Source of the DNA: Bacillus sp. 103mf
GTDB taxonomy: Bacteria > Bacillota > Bacilli > Bacillales > Bacillaceae_G
Reading direction: 5' to 3'
DNA length: 64,000 nt
Assembly (NCBI RefSeq): GCF_900116295.1
Contig: NZ_FPAF01000001.1
Span: forward strand, 744,001-808,000
This document shows positions 1 to 7,912 of the stretch, one piece after another. The notes below the pieces were generated by a model. That model did no database searches and was not told the origin of the DNA. It saw only the letters and a program-made list of their open reading frames with translations. Position numbers and translations under genes: made by a program. Position 1 is the first letter of the stretch, and every line of letters begins with the position of its first letter.

Positions 1-4
1 TAAG

Positions 5-36
5 AAAACGCATGGGTCATTTACCCATGCGTTTCA
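5..36 (-). terminator. Terminator of the yqjE-like peptidase gene
   Basis: A perfect 12-bp inverted repeat (6-17 with 23-34, 5-nt loop) lies just past the stop codon of the peptidase gene. Read on the minus strand it is followed by a T-rich run, as in an intrinsic terminator. Confidence 0.85.
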
Positions 37-54
37 ACTTGGCCAATTTTTTGA

Positions 55-1173
55 TTACTTCGCTACTTCCTCAATAATCGCAACAACCATCTCTGCTGTT
101 TTCACTAATTCTTCAACAGGAATTTTTTCGTTTGTTGTATGAATTTCTTCATAACCAACTGCTAAGTTTACTGTTGGAATACCGTGACCCGCAATTACGT
201 TTGCATCGCTACCGCCACCGCTTTGGTGAAGAGATGGTGTACGACCGATTTTTTCAGCAGCACGTTTCGCAACTTCTACAACATGATCGCCATCAGCAAA
301 TTTAAATCCTGGGTACATTACTTTTACTTCTACTTCTGCTTCTCCGCCCATTTCTTTAGCTGTAGATTCAAATGCTTCTTTCATTTTACGAACTTGCTCT
401 TGCATTTTTTCGTCTACTAAAGAACGTGCTTCAGCAAAGATTTCTACATAGTCACAAACGATATTTGTTTGTGTACCACCTTCAAAACGACCGATATTCG
501 CAGTTGTTTCAGAATCAATGCGGCCAAGTGGCATTTTTGCAATGGATTTTGCTGCAATTGTAATTGCAGATACACCTTTTTCTGGTGCTACACCAGCGTG
601 AGCTGTTTTACCGCGAATAATTGCATTTACTTTCGCTTGCGTTGGTGCTGCAACAACGATTTCCCCAACTTTTCCATCGCTGTCTAATGCATAACCATAT
701 TTTGCTGTAATGCGTTCACGATCTAATGCTTTTGCACCAACAAGACCAGATTCTTCACCAACTGTAATGATGAATTCTATTTTTCCGTGCGCAATGTTTT
801 TCTCTTTTAACACTCGAATTGCTTCAAACATAGATGCAAGCCCAGCTTTATCATCAGCACCTAAAATTGTTGTACCGTCAGATACGATATAACCATCTTG
901 AATAGAAGGCTTAATTCCTTTACCAGGAACAACTGTATCCATATGAGAAGTAAAGTAGATTGTATCTACTCCTTCTTTTGTTGCTGGTAATGTACAAACT
1001 AAGTTACCAGCACCGTGACCAGTCTCACCCATTGTATCATCTTCAAATACTTCAACGCCTAAAGAAGAGAATTTTTCTTTTAACACTTTGCAAATCTCAG
1101 CTTCGTATTTTGTTTCAGAGTCTACTTGCACAAGTTCCATAAATTCATTCACTAAACGTTCTTGATTAATCAT
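55..1173 (-). CDS. yqjE: M20 family metallopeptidase (YqjE, peptidase T-like)
   Basis: The 372-residue protein has the layout of di-zinc M20 exopeptidases, which remove N-terminal residues from short peptides in the cytosol. Visible metal-site motifs are SHMDT near residue 77, GADDKAG near 105, the catalytic EESG near 138, LDSDG near 163, and a late His in EIHTTNE. The insert between these, about residues 180-290, fits the dimerisation domain. The start is supported by a GGAGG sequence a few bases upstream. In B. subtilis yqjE lies in the same yqj neighbourhood as the genes to the right. Whether its substrate is tripeptides cannot be read from sequence, so the name peptidase T-like is by family only. 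Confidence 0.9.
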   Translation of the reverse strand: MINQERLVNEFMELVQVDSETKYEAEICKVLKEKFSSLGVEVFEDDTMGETGHGAGNLVCTLPATKEGVDTIYFTSHMDTVVPGKGIKPSIQDGYIVSDGTTILGADDKAGLASMFEAIRVLKEKNIAHGKIEFIITVGEESGLVGAKALDRERITAKYGYALDSDGKVGEIVVAAPTQAKVNAIIRGKTAHAGVAPEKGVSAITIAAKSIAKMPLGRIDSETTANIGRFEGGTQTNIVCDYVEIFAEARSLVDEKMQEQVRKMKEAFESTAKEMGGEAEVEVKVMYPGFKFADGDHVVEVAKRAAEKIGRTPSLHQSGGGSDANVIAGHGIPTVNLAVGYEEIHTTNEKIPVEELVKTAEMVVAIIEEVAK

Positions 1174-1317
1174 GAGAATGCGCCTCCTGTTATGTATGTA
1201 ACAATGACTATTATAACAGAATTCTGGAAAAGTTTCGAAGGAGAAGATATATAAAGTAAAATTTTACTTAGTTGAAGCTTTTCCTTGCTAATTATACAAT
1301 TCAAACTTTACAGGTTA

Positions 1318-1490
1318 AGCCCTGTGTATAAAAACTCTTTTTAAGTTGGCGAGAGCACCTGGCCATGCATAGAAGCGGTCAGAGCCTTTTTCTGCCACGT
1401 ACGAGGGTGAAAACGAAAGAAGGAAACAAGTGCAGGTCATGATTACTACATAGCAACGACTTATATGTTGAAAAATGAAAATAGATTTAT
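1318..1490 (+). repeat. Family A dispersed repeat, copy A1 (bcr1-like)
   Basis: This non-coding block shares the core GGCGAGAGCACCTGG, then GCATAGAAGCGGTCAG, then TCTGCCAC, and ends near CTTATATGTTGAAAAAT and a TTTAT motif. Seven other places in the window share these, in both orientations. Size, AT-rich ends and repetition match the bcr1-type elements known from the B. cereus group. The class number is from memory. Confidence 0.75.
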
Positions 1491-1576
1491 GCAGAAAATG
1501 TCTCTTAATAGACCCTTGTACCAAATTTCGTTTGTATATACAATAGGATTGAGGAGATTCGCAAGGAGGATCGATC

Positions 1577-1672
1577 ATGATGAGTAAAAAAATGCAAAAA
1601 ATTATGGTTTATGTCATGTTAATTTCCATGCTTGTCACAACATTACTTACTGGCATAAGTATGTTTTGGTAA
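1577..1672 (+). CDS. Prli42-like stressosome-associated membrane micro-protein
   Basis: This 31-residue ORF is preceded by a strong AAGGAGG site (about 1562-1568) and followed at once by a terminator. The peptide has a short basic N-terminus (MMSKKMQKI) and one hydrophobic segment covering most of the rest, ending GISMFW. Length and pattern match Prli42, the small membrane protein described in Listeria that anchors the stressosome and is conserved in Firmicutes. The assignment rests on recalled similarity. The translational signals are seen directly. It sits alone on the plus strand between minus-strand genes. Confidence 0.75.
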   Translation: MMSKKMQKIMVYVMLISMLVTTLLTGISMFW

Positions 1673-1702
1673 AAAAAAGGGGGGATATTCTCCCCTTTTT
1701 AT
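1673..1702. terminator. Bidirectional terminator between converging genes
   Basis: A G-run/C-run hairpin (AAAGGGG with CCCCTTTT) is flanked by A and T tracts. It serves the micro-protein gene from the left and the small membrane protein gene from the right. Confidence 0.8.
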
Positions 1703-1938
1703 GTTGCCATAATAATAAGTCCTGTAATACTAAATGCAATTCCCATTCCAAGCGAAAGAACAAAGTTTGCATATTGCTGCTCATAAAAAGCACTTAATGC
1801 AAAAGTAAAATTAAGAAGAGAAATAGAAAAGACAGATAATGAAAATGGACATATATTAAAAGTTGCCAATATGAAAGTAATAATTGCAAGAGCACCAATT
1901 AAGAACTGAATGTATGGTAGTCTATTATTCGTATACAT
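1699..1938 (-). CDS. Small membrane protein (possibly DUF3953)
   Basis: The 79-residue protein is mostly hydrophobic, with about three transmembrane stretches (residues 9-27, 31-50 and 57-77) and few charged residues. It is preceded by an AGGAG-like site at about 1946-1950 in the minus sense. Its composition resembles the DUF3953 small membrane proteins of the B. cereus group, but I hold that name loosely. Function unknown. It is convergent with the Prli42-like gene and shares its terminator. Confidence 0.6.
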   Translation of the reverse strand: MYTNNRLPYIQFLIGALAIITFILATFNICPFSLSVFSISLLNFTFALSAFYEQQYANFVLSLGMGIAFSITGLIIMAT

Positions 1939-1997
1939 AACAGCAACTCCTTTTCACATAACCTTTATTTATACTGTATTCACGAGCAGTACTAGTT

Positions 1998-2152
1998 CTC
2001 CTGATGGAAGTTTCACTTTATCCCGCTATTCGCCGGCAGTAAGACTTCAGAGAGAAGCAAGGAAGAAACTGCCCGTAAAAGCCCGATTGGACGGGCTAAC
2101 CATCAGTGGGGGGATGAAGCTCCCCCCACTGATGGAAGTTTCACTTTATGTT
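1998..2152 (-). repeat. Family B two-hairpin repeat, copy B1
   Basis: Read on the minus strand it begins ATAAAGTGAAACTTCC. A hairpin made of CATCAGTGGGG and CCCCACTGATGG follows, then AATCGGGCTTTTACGGGCAG, and it closes near GCGGGATAAAGTGAAAC. A second partial end lies at 1998-2023, suggesting a tandem remnant. It starts about 10 nt after the stop codon of the L,D-transpeptidase gene, in the gene's orientation. Confidence 0.75.
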
Positions 2153-2159
2153 ATCATCA

Positions 2160-2747
2160 TTAACGCATGTTATATGTAAACATGTCAAGACAAGATATAA
2201 TATGACAAAAAGCCAACATATACTGTTGGCTTTCTTCGTAAGCAATTGCACCCTTTTCTTTCGCAAGTTGCTCAAATGATTTTTTTGATTTCACAATCCA
2301 TACTTTTGTTCCAATGGGAATACGATCGTACAAATACTCTACATCTTTTTTGTGCATTCGAATGCACCCTTGCGAAATGTACTTGCCAATGGAGCTTGGC
2401 TGATTTGTTCCGTGTATCCCATATTTACTACCATCTGTACCTCGGGCATTAAAACCTATCCATCTTGAACCGAGCGGATTTGCCGGTGAACCACCTGGAA
2501 TATTCTTCGCAATATAATACGGATTTTTCGCCTTCATCACAACATCAAATGTACCTTCTGGCGTTAAATCATTCGTTTTACCTGTTGCAACTGGAAATGT
2601 ATTTTGTATCTTTCCATCATGAATATATGCAAGTCGGTTCGTTTGTTTATTAACGATAATAAGCGGATCGCCAACACGCGGATTATCACCGAGCGGCCAA
2701 AGAGGCGATAGGGAAATAAATAAAATGAATGAAAGAAGATATGGCAT
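2160..2747 (-). CDS. L,D-transpeptidase (YkuD domain)
   Basis: The 195-residue protein has an N-terminal hydrophobic segment (residues 1-20) for export and a YkuD catalytic domain (about 28-150). The signature HGTN...S.G.ISQGCIRM holds the nucleophilic Cys near residue 130. Such enzymes make 3-3 cross-links or attach proteins to peptidoglycan outside the membrane, and in sporeformers they often modify cortex or vegetative wall. The last ~20 residues (after ESQQ) are odd: they are encoded by what looks like the gene's own terminator hairpin, and the tail is rich in Cys, Met and Phe. A lost stop codon is a likely cause. Its neighbour yqjA lies 17 bp upstream in the same direction. Confidence 0.85.
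   Translation of the reverse strand: MPYLLSFILFISLSPLWPLGDNPRVGDPLIIVNKQTNRLAYIHDGKIQNTFPVATGKTNDLTPEGTFDVVMKAKNPYYIAKNIPGGSPANPLGSRWIGFNARGTDGSKYGIHGTNQPSSIGKYISQGCIRMHKKDVEYLYDRIPIGTKVWIVKSKKSFEQLAKEKGAIAYEESQQYMLAFCHIISCLDMFTYNMR
2207..2234 (-). terminator. Terminator-like hairpin inside the transpeptidase reading frame
   Basis: AAAGCCAACA (2209-2218) pairs perfectly with TGTTGGCTTT (2224-2233) around a 5-nt loop and is followed on the minus strand by a short T run. The reading frame continues through it for about 20 codons. Confidence 0.7.
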
Positions 2748-2764
2748 AACTCATTCCGTCCTTC

Positions 2765-3733
2765 TTATATTAATTCTTTGATGTTATATTTCCCTATAAA
2801 TCGACTTTTAATGAGTAAAAATTGCTCTATTTCATAGACGAGCTGAACGAGCTTAGCACGCGTTTCAAATTCTTCTCGTGTTTCTGGAAGCGGCATTTCT
2901 CGAAAGATTTCTCGCATCTCTTGAAGCTGTCTTAATGATATAACCCCTGTACTTTTGGGGCGAATTGCATTCCCGACATTTTCAATTACATCCGCCACCA
3001 TACCCGCTTGTTCATATGACCAAGATAACGAAGCAACTAGTGGCATAACTCTTTCTAAAATTCCATACTGTTGCTGGCGCATTTGAAAATAACGATAGTA
3101 ATAATCATCTTCACGCATAAACCGATTTTCCAGCTTTATAAAAGATACTTCTTTTGCCCTCTCAAGTAATGTTTCCGTTTCAATTAGCTCTTTTCCATTC
3201 CACACACTATCACGGTTTCTTAAATAGGCAGCCATTTCAAATAGAATCGTCTTAAAATTAGATTCTACTTTTTGTTGATACTCTTTTAACTCGCTTTCAA
3301 CGCTCGGCATGTACAAATTAATTAGCAAAGCAACACTAATTCCAACCGTTAAAATCGCAATCTCATTTCCAACAATGGGCCATGTAATTTTTTGCAGTGA
3401 ATATAAATGAAAAACAATAACAGAGCTTGTAACAATCCCCTCTTGAATCTTAAGCATAACCGCACTAGGAATAAACAGAAGTAATAAAACCCCAATTGCT
3501 AACGGTGTATATCCTATTGATTCAAAAATAAAAAATGCAAATACCATAGAAAGTAAACAAGCTAAAAAGCGATGAATAGATACTTCTAATGATTTTCTTT
3601 TTGTATTTTGTACACATAAAATGACAAGAATGCCGGCTGAGCTATAAAACTCCAAATGAAGTAATTGAGCAATCCACACAGCCAAGGCAGTTCCAGCTGC
3701 TGTTTTCACTGTTCGATATCCAATTTTAAACAT
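2765..3733 (-). CDS. yqjA: Aromatic acid exporter family membrane protein YqjA
   Basis: The 322-residue protein has an N-terminal membrane half with about five or six hydrophobic helices (residues 10-150) and a cytosolic C-terminal half rich in charged helices. That is the arrangement of the FUSC/DUF939 aromatic-acid exporter family. The start is supported by AGGAG just upstream. In B. subtilis yqjA follows the artPQR (yqiXYZ) genes, exactly as here. A terminator separates it from artR, so it is probably transcribed on its own with the L,D-transpeptidase. Substrate not known from sequence. Confidence 0.85.
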   Translation of the reverse strand: MFKIGYRTVKTAAGTALAVWIAQLLHLEFYSSAGILVILCVQNTKRKSLEVSIHRFLACLLSMVFAFFIFESIGYTPLAIGVLLLLFIPSAVMLKIQEGIVTSSVIVFHLYSLQKITWPIVGNEIAILTVGISVALLINLYMPSVESELKEYQQKVESNFKTILFEMAAYLRNRDSVWNGKELIETETLLERAKEVSFIKLENRFMREDDYYYRYFQMRQQQYGILERVMPLVASLSWSYEQAGMVADVIENVGNAIRPKSTGVISLRQLQEMREIFREMPLPETREEFETRAKLVQLVYEIEQFLLIKSRFIGKYNIKELI

Positions 3734-3775
3734 GTTAACGCTCCTATTATGTAAGAACTACTTTCAACTTAAGTA

Positions 3776-3810
3776 TAAAGAAAAGGATGATACAATGTCA
3801 TCCTTTTTCC
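3776..3810 (-). terminator. Terminator of the artPQR operon
   Basis: AAAAGGATGA (3781-3790) pairs with TCATCCTTTT (3798-3807), followed by a T-rich run on the minus strand. It lies between artR and yqjA. Confidence 0.8.
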
Positions 3811-3836
3811 CTTATTATTCACGTAACGTTTACATG

Positions 3837-4559
3837 TTACAACATTTTTTGCAAAAACTCTTGAGCACGTTTGCTTTCCGGCGCTGTAAAAAATTGCTCT
3901 GGCTTCGCGTCTTCTACAAGTTTTCCACCATCTAAAAAGAGAACACGATCGGCTACTTCTTTTGCAAAACCCATTTCGTGCGTAACGATTGCCATCGTCA
4001 TTCCTGTCGTTGCAAGAGATTTCATAACCTCTAATACTTCTTTCACCATCTCTGGATCCAGCGCTGAAGTCGGTTCATCAAATAGCATAACGTCCGGTTC
4101 CATTGCTAATGCTCTTGCAATTGCAACACGCTGTTTTTGTCCACCAGAAAGGCGATTTGGATAAGCATCCTTTTTCTCAAGTAATCCCACTTTTTCTAAT
4201 AATTCTTCAGCTTTTTTTACCGCATCTTCCTTCGTAGTACCTTTTACAGTAAGAGGAGCATACGTAATATTTTCTAACACTGTCATATGAGGAAATAAGT
4301 GAAAATGTTGAAACACCATTCCAACATGCTGACGAACTTCCATAATGTTTGTATTAGGATTCGTTACCTCCTGATCACCAATACAAATTTGTCCGCTCGT
4401 TGGTTCTTCTAGTAAATTCATGCAACGTAAAAATGTTGATTTCCCTGAACCAGATGGCCCAATAATTGCTACGACTTCGCCTTGTCCAATTGTTGTTGTA
4501 ATACCTTTTAATACTTCGTTATTTCCAAATGATTTGTGAAGGTCTTTAATTTTAATCAC
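3837..4559 (-). CDS. artR: Arginine/lysine-type ABC transporter ATP-binding protein
   Basis: This 240-residue polar amino-acid ABC ATPase energises uptake through the ArtQ permease. Walker A GPSGSGKS is near residue 34, the signature LSGGQKQR near 138, Walker [12 protein letters not shown] near 160, and the switch His in VTHEM near 194. It overlaps artQ by 8 bp, so the two are translationally coupled. The gene trio and its position beside yqjA and brxB match artPQR (yqiXYZ) of B. subtilis, which supplies the arginine/lysine specificity used in the name. Confidence 0.9.
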   Translation of the reverse strand: MIKIKDLHKSFGNNEVLKGITTTIGQGEVVAIIGPSGSGKSTFLRCMNLLEEPTSGQICIGDQEVTNPNTNIMEVRQHVGMVFQHFHLFPHMTVLENITYAPLTVKGTTKEDAVKKAEELLEKVGLLEKKDAYPNRLSGGQKQRVAIARALAMEPDVMLFDEPTSALDPEMVKEVLEVMKSLATTGMTMAIVTHEMGFAKEVADRVLFLDGGKLVEDAKPEQFFTAPESKRAQEFLQKML

Positions 4560-5211
4560 TTTTCTTCATTCTCCCTTCAACTGCTTTCCCAACGAATGTA
4601 AGAATCATAACAAGAATGTAATAAATCATCCCGACAAACAATAGCGGTTCAAAATAAGACAATGTCTCGCCGCCAACAATATACGCACGGCGCATTAAAT
4701 CTGTTGCACCGATTACAGTAACTACCGCGGACTCTTTCGTTAATGTAACAAATTCGTTTACTAATGCAGGTAATATATTTTTTAATGCTTGCGGTAAAAT
4801 AATATTTCGCATCATTTTTCCATATGGAATACCAAGTGCCATTGCCGCTTCTGTTTGTCCTTTATCAACTGCTTGAATTCCAGCACGAATCACTTCTGAC
4901 ATGTATGCGCCTGAATTTAAGCTAAATGCTAACACAGCTGCTAAAAATGCTGAAATATCATATCCTGTAATTTGCGGAAGACCGTAATAAATAAGCATTA
5001 ATTGTAGTACAAGCGGTGTACCGCGGAAAAGAGATGTATAAAAATCAGCAATTATACTTAAAACTTTTATTCTAGCAATTTTACAAAGCGCTAATAACGT
5101 CCCTAGCGCAAAACCAAGTAAAGAAGCGACAGCTACAATCTTTAATGTTACTTCTAAACCTTTTAATATATATGGTATTGAAGGCGTTATTTGCGAAAAA
5201 TCCAAGTTCAT
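4552..5211 (-). CDS. artQ: Amino-acid ABC transporter permease
   Basis: The 219-residue HisM/GlnP-type permease has five hydrophobic helices. The EAA loop that contacts the ATPase is near residues 138-160 ([22 protein letters not shown]). It forms the membrane channel for the substrate bound by ArtP and probably works as a homodimer. The downstream overlap with artR and the 36-bp gap to artP indicate one operon. Confidence 0.92.
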   Translation of the reverse strand: MNLDFSQITPSIPYILKGLEVTLKIVAVASLLGFALGTLLALCKIARIKVLSIIADFYTSLFRGTPLVLQLMLIYYGLPQITGYDISAFLAAVLAFSLNSGAYMSEVIRAGIQAVDKGQTEAAMALGIPYGKMMRNIILPQALKNILPALVNEFVTLTKESAVVTVIGATDLMRRAYIVGGETLSYFEPLLFVGMIYYILVMILTFVGKAVEGRMKKSD

Positions 5212-5247
5212 CCTAAGTCAGTCCTCCCTAGAATATGGAAAGGCGGC

Positions 5248-6027
5248 TTATTTCTCGCCGCCAAACCATTTCTTCACTAATTTATCCATTTCTCCATTTT
5301 CTTTCATTTTCTTAATTACTTTATTAAACTCCGCTGTCTTATCACTATTTTTCGGAAGCGCAATTGCTGAACCAGCTTCATCTGCAGCTTCTGGAATTTC
5401 CACACTCTTTAACTCTTTATTTTTTTCTAAATATCCTTTTGCTACTGTATCTTCTAAAATAATTGCATCAAAACGCCCTGCTTGAATTTCTTGAATTAGT
5501 TCTGGTACACGATCACGTCCTTCAGATTGGAACGATACTTGTTTTTGTAAATCTTTCGCCTTTTCTTCTTGGATAGATCCTGTTTGTACTCCTACTTTTT
5601 TTCTTTGTAGATCTTGCAATGTTGTAATATTTGAACCTTCTTTAGAAATGATTACATTTTTAGCGACAAAATAAATATCTGTAAAATCTGCATTTTTCTT
5701 ACGCTCTGCTGTCGGTGTCATTCCAGCCATGATAAAGTCAACTTTCCCAGCCTCTAATGATGCTAACAATCCACCAAAATCCATATCTTTAATTTTAACT
5801 TTGTAACCTAATTCTTTACTAATATAGTTCATAACATCGATATCAAAACCGATAATGTCTTCACTCTTCTTTGCATCTACATATTCATACGGTTTGTAAT
5901 CTGCAGACGTTCCCATAACTAACACTTTCTTTTTATTATCACTTCCTGCATTTCCACCCTTACTACAAGCAGTGAATATACTCATGATTAAAATAAGTGC
6001 AACTGAAATTGATAAAAACTTCTTCAT
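5248..6027 (-). CDS. artP: Amino-acid ABC transporter substrate-binding lipoprotein
   Basis: The 259-residue protein has a signal peptide ending in a lipobox (IFTAC, lipid-modified Cys at residue 20) and a periplasmic-binding-protein type 2 fold. Motifs typical of solute-binding proteins 3 are visible: GFDIDVMNYI near 60, and MAGMTPTAERKKNADFT near 100, where the Arg contacts the substrate carboxylate. It captures basic amino acids at the cell surface for ArtQR. First gene of the operon, with a TAGGAGGG ribosome-binding site. A 9-bp inverted repeat lies in its promoter region. Confidence 0.92.
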   Translation of the reverse strand: MKKFLSISVALILIMSIFTACSKGGNAGSDNKKKVLVMGTSADYKPYEYVDAKKSEDIIGFDIDVMNYISKELGYKVKIKDMDFGGLLASLEAGKVDFIMAGMTPTAERKKNADFTDIYFVAKNVIISKEGSNITTLQDLQRKKVGVQTGSIQEEKAKDLQKQVSFQSEGRDRVPELIQEIQAGRFDAIILEDTVAKGYLEKNKELKSVEIPEAADEAGSAIALPKNSDKTAEFNKVIKKMKENGEMDKLVKKWFGGEK

Positions 6028-6178
6028 TACTTTCCCTCCTAGTTAATGTATATTTATATGTTTTATAGAATTTTTATTCGATGAATGTATTGTAACAACA
6101 AATTTATTTTTATGCAATAAATAAAATAAAAATAAATTAATTTTCTTTTTATAGCGTAAATAAACCGGTATATACTGT

Positions 6179-6208
6179 ATAATTCAATGCATAAACAACT
6201 TGAATTAT
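6179..6208. promoter_or_regulatory. Inverted repeat upstream of artP
   Basis: ATAATTCAA (6179-6187) and TTGAATTAT (6200-6208) form a perfect 9-bp inverted repeat in the control region between artP and the brxB terminator. Its AT-rich TGAATTAT half resembles ArgR/AhrC boxes loosely, which would fit an arginine transporter, but the spacing is not the classical one. Candidate only. Confidence 0.35.
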
Positions 6209-6212
6209 GTAT

Positions 6213-6255
6213 AAAAAAAGAACCGTTAAGATCACATTCTTAACGGTTCTAAAAA
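6213..6255 (-). terminator. Terminator of brxB
   Basis: AGAACCGTTAAG (6219-6230) pairs perfectly with CTTAACGGTTCT (6239-6250), with a T run downstream on the minus strand. It begins just after the brxB stop. Confidence 0.88.
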
Positions 6256-6261
6256 CGTATA

Positions 6262-6696
6262 TTACATTTCATCACAATGTTCTTCAAAGTACGATTGTAA
6301 TTTAGCAATAACTTGCATTGGCTCATGGCCTTCAATCTCATGACGCTCAACCATCGTTACAATCTTTCCATCTTTCAATAGTGCAAACGATGGCGAAGAT
6401 GGTGGATATCCTTCAAAATATTCACGAGCACGTGCTGTTGCCTCTTTATCTTGACCTGCAAACACAGTAACAAGATGATCTGGACGTTTATCATAATGAA
6501 TAGAATGAGCTGCTGCTGGACGAGCAATTCCCCCTGCACAGCCGCATACAGAGTTTACCATTACAAGTGTTGTACCTTTCTTTTGCAATGCTTCCTCTAC
6601 AGCTTCTGGCGTTGTTAATTCTGCATAACCAGCTGCTACGATTTCTTCGCGCGCTTGACGAACAACGTCATTCATAAAAAAGTTGAAGTTAATCAA
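6262..6696 (-). CDS. brxB: Bacilliredoxin BrxB (YqiW, YphP/YqiW family)
   Basis: The 144-residue thioredoxin-like protein has the family active site CGC (NSVCGCAGG, about residues 52-54) in place of the usual CXXC. Bacilliredoxins remove bacillithiol from S-bacillithiolated proteins after oxidative stress in the cytosol. Start: codon 1 is TTG behind a strong GAGGAGGG site. An ATG seven codons later would cut off the NFNFF segment, so TTG is preferred. Position next to artPQR is as for yqiW in B. subtilis. Monocistronic, with its own terminator. Confidence 0.92.
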   Translation of the reverse strand: MINFNFFMNDVVRQAREEIVAAGYAELTTPEAVEEALQKKGTTLVMVNSVCGCAGGIARPAAAHSIHYDKRPDHLVTVFAGQDKEATARAREYFEGYPPSSPSFALLKDGKIVTMVERHEIEGHEPMQVIAKLQSYFEEHCDEM

Positions 6697-6789
6697 AGCT
6701 TTCCCTCCTCACATATCTCTATCTGTATCTTACCAATAACCATTTCGAAAATACAAGTAAACTTACTTTCTTTGTAGCCATGATTCACT

Positions 6790-6826
6790 AAAAAACGTCT
6801 TCAAGACCTTGCTCGAAGACGTTTTT
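6790..6826 (-). terminator. Terminator of yjdF
   Basis: AAACGTCTTC pairs with GAAGACGTTT (about 6793-6825), with a T run on the minus strand. It is directly after the yjdF stop. Confidence 0.85.
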
Positions 6827-6827
6827 C

Positions 6828-7235
6828 TTAATGACCACGATGCTTCTGTTTCGCTTTTTGCACTTTTAAGGCACGTTTTTTCCGTTTTTCTATTTCTCGT
6901 ATTTCTTTCGATTGCACTTGCTTCTCTCTTTTATGCACTTCATACGATAACTGAATAGCTTCTTGTGCTTTCGTAAATTTTGAAGTTTTTAATTCCCTTG
7001 CTGCTTGCCGAATCATGCGTTTTACATTTTTCGGACGCTTTTGCTGTTTCATCTCTACTCCGCATTTAGCAAAGCGATTAAAATACGGTAACAACGTATC
7101 ATTTACAAACAAAAGCACTTCTTCATCAGACGGTTCAGTACCAAAAATATGCCGTACTGCATACAACTTCCCATTTTCTTCTCGTTCAATCATTCCTACA
7201 AAATACTGACCGTCATGATATACTGTCAATTTCAC
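6828..7235 (-). CDS. yjdF: YjdF family protein (DUF2992)
   Basis: This 135-residue protein has an N-terminal beta-rich part (residues 1-70, with the family-like start KLTVYHDGQYFVG) and a very basic, helical C-terminal tail (residues 75-135, many Lys/Arg, ending KAKQKHRGH). Biochemical role unknown. In B. subtilis and relatives yjdF is controlled by an RNA motif that binds azaaromatic compounds. The start is GTG, preceded by an unusually G-rich ribosome-binding site (AGGGAGGGG) that can be sequestered by an upstream complementary stretch in the leader. Single gene with its own promoter and terminator. Confidence 0.85.
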   Translation of the reverse strand: MKLTVYHDGQYFVGMIEREENGKLYAVRHIFGTEPSDEEVLLFVNDTLLPYFNRFAKCGVEMKQQKRPKNVKRMIRQAARELKTSKFTKAQEAIQLSYEVHKREKQVQSKEIREIEKRKKRALKVQKAKQKHRGH

Positions 7236-7365
7236 TGACAGCCCCTCCCTTACAAACTTATTCAGAAATGCTGGACATCCCGGAGGGGAAGGTTACTGAC
7301 ATAAAAAAATTATGCGTCTGGACTACCAACCAGAACTGTGTTTTCGCATCTCTATCACCATTATA
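7236..7365 (-). promoter_or_regulatory. Leader with promoter and probable yjdF (azaaromatic) riboswitch
   Basis: A TATAAT box lies at 7360-7365 (minus). The leader of about 115 nt that follows holds a TCTGG/CCAGA hairpin near 7315-7335. A CCCCTCC stretch (rc of 7282-7288) is exactly complementary to GGAGGGG in the ribosome-binding site (rc of 7242-7248), so folding would hide the start of yjdF. Gene context plus RBS sequestration fit the yjdF riboswitch class, which acts on translation. I could not test the full consensus. Confidence 0.6.
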
Positions 7366-7374
7366 TTACAATTT

Positions 7375-7842
7375 TCACTTATTTTGTATCATTTCTGTAT
7401 ATACTTCAATCATTCTTTTATGCGATCCTACAATATACTCTGGCAATTCTGTAATCGAAAAAAACTTTAATTGTATTGCTTCATCCTTGTTTACAGTAGG
7501 TTCTCCTTCATAATCATGCGTATAATATGCAGTCGTTACTGCTTGAAACTCGTCACCGTTTGCTAGTTTCACAAAATGTTTTGCACCTGAGAACACATTA
7601 ATGAGCTGCAAATTCTTCACATGAATACCGGTCTCTTCATACACTTCACGGTATGCAGTTTCTTCTGGTGATTCTCGCAGCTCCATTAATCCACCAGGAA
7701 GTCCCCATTTTCCATGCGGTTCTTGTCTTTGTTGTAATAACACTTCCTCATTTTTATTCAATACAAGAACAACTGAACCGACTAAAATTAACGGACGATG
7801 ACCAACTACTTTTCGTAATTCCTCCACATATCCCATTTTCAC
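7375..7842 (-). CDS. Nudix hydrolase
   Basis: The 155-residue protein carries a complete Nudix box (GGLMELRESPEETAYREV then YEETGI, about residues 50-72), which coordinates Mg2+ for cleaving nucleoside-diphosphate-linked compounds. Flanking beta strands fit the MutT-like fold. The specificity is not shown; many B. cereus-group paralogues act on sugar nucleotides or damaged nucleotides. The ATG is preceded by AAAGG. The next gene upstream (DUF421) is 70 bp away on the same strand, but co-transcription is uncertain. Confidence 0.88.
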   Translation of the reverse strand: MKMGYVEELRKVVGHRPLILVGSVVLVLNKNEEVLLQQRQEPHGKWGLPGGLMELRESPEETAYREVYEETGIHVKNLQLINVFSGAKHFVKLANGDEFQAVTTAYYTHDYEGEPTVNKDEAIQLKFFSITELPEYIVGSHKRMIEVYTEMIQNK

Positions 7843-7912
7843 AAACCTTTCTTTTTATTTCCTTGTCCACACCATTGTATCATATGTATAAAATGGAAAA
7901 ATGATCATTATT

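Noticed and set aside
1315-1578. Minus-strand ORF of 87 codons
   Set aside because: It lies wholly over a family A repeat; no ribosome-binding site and no protein-like pattern.
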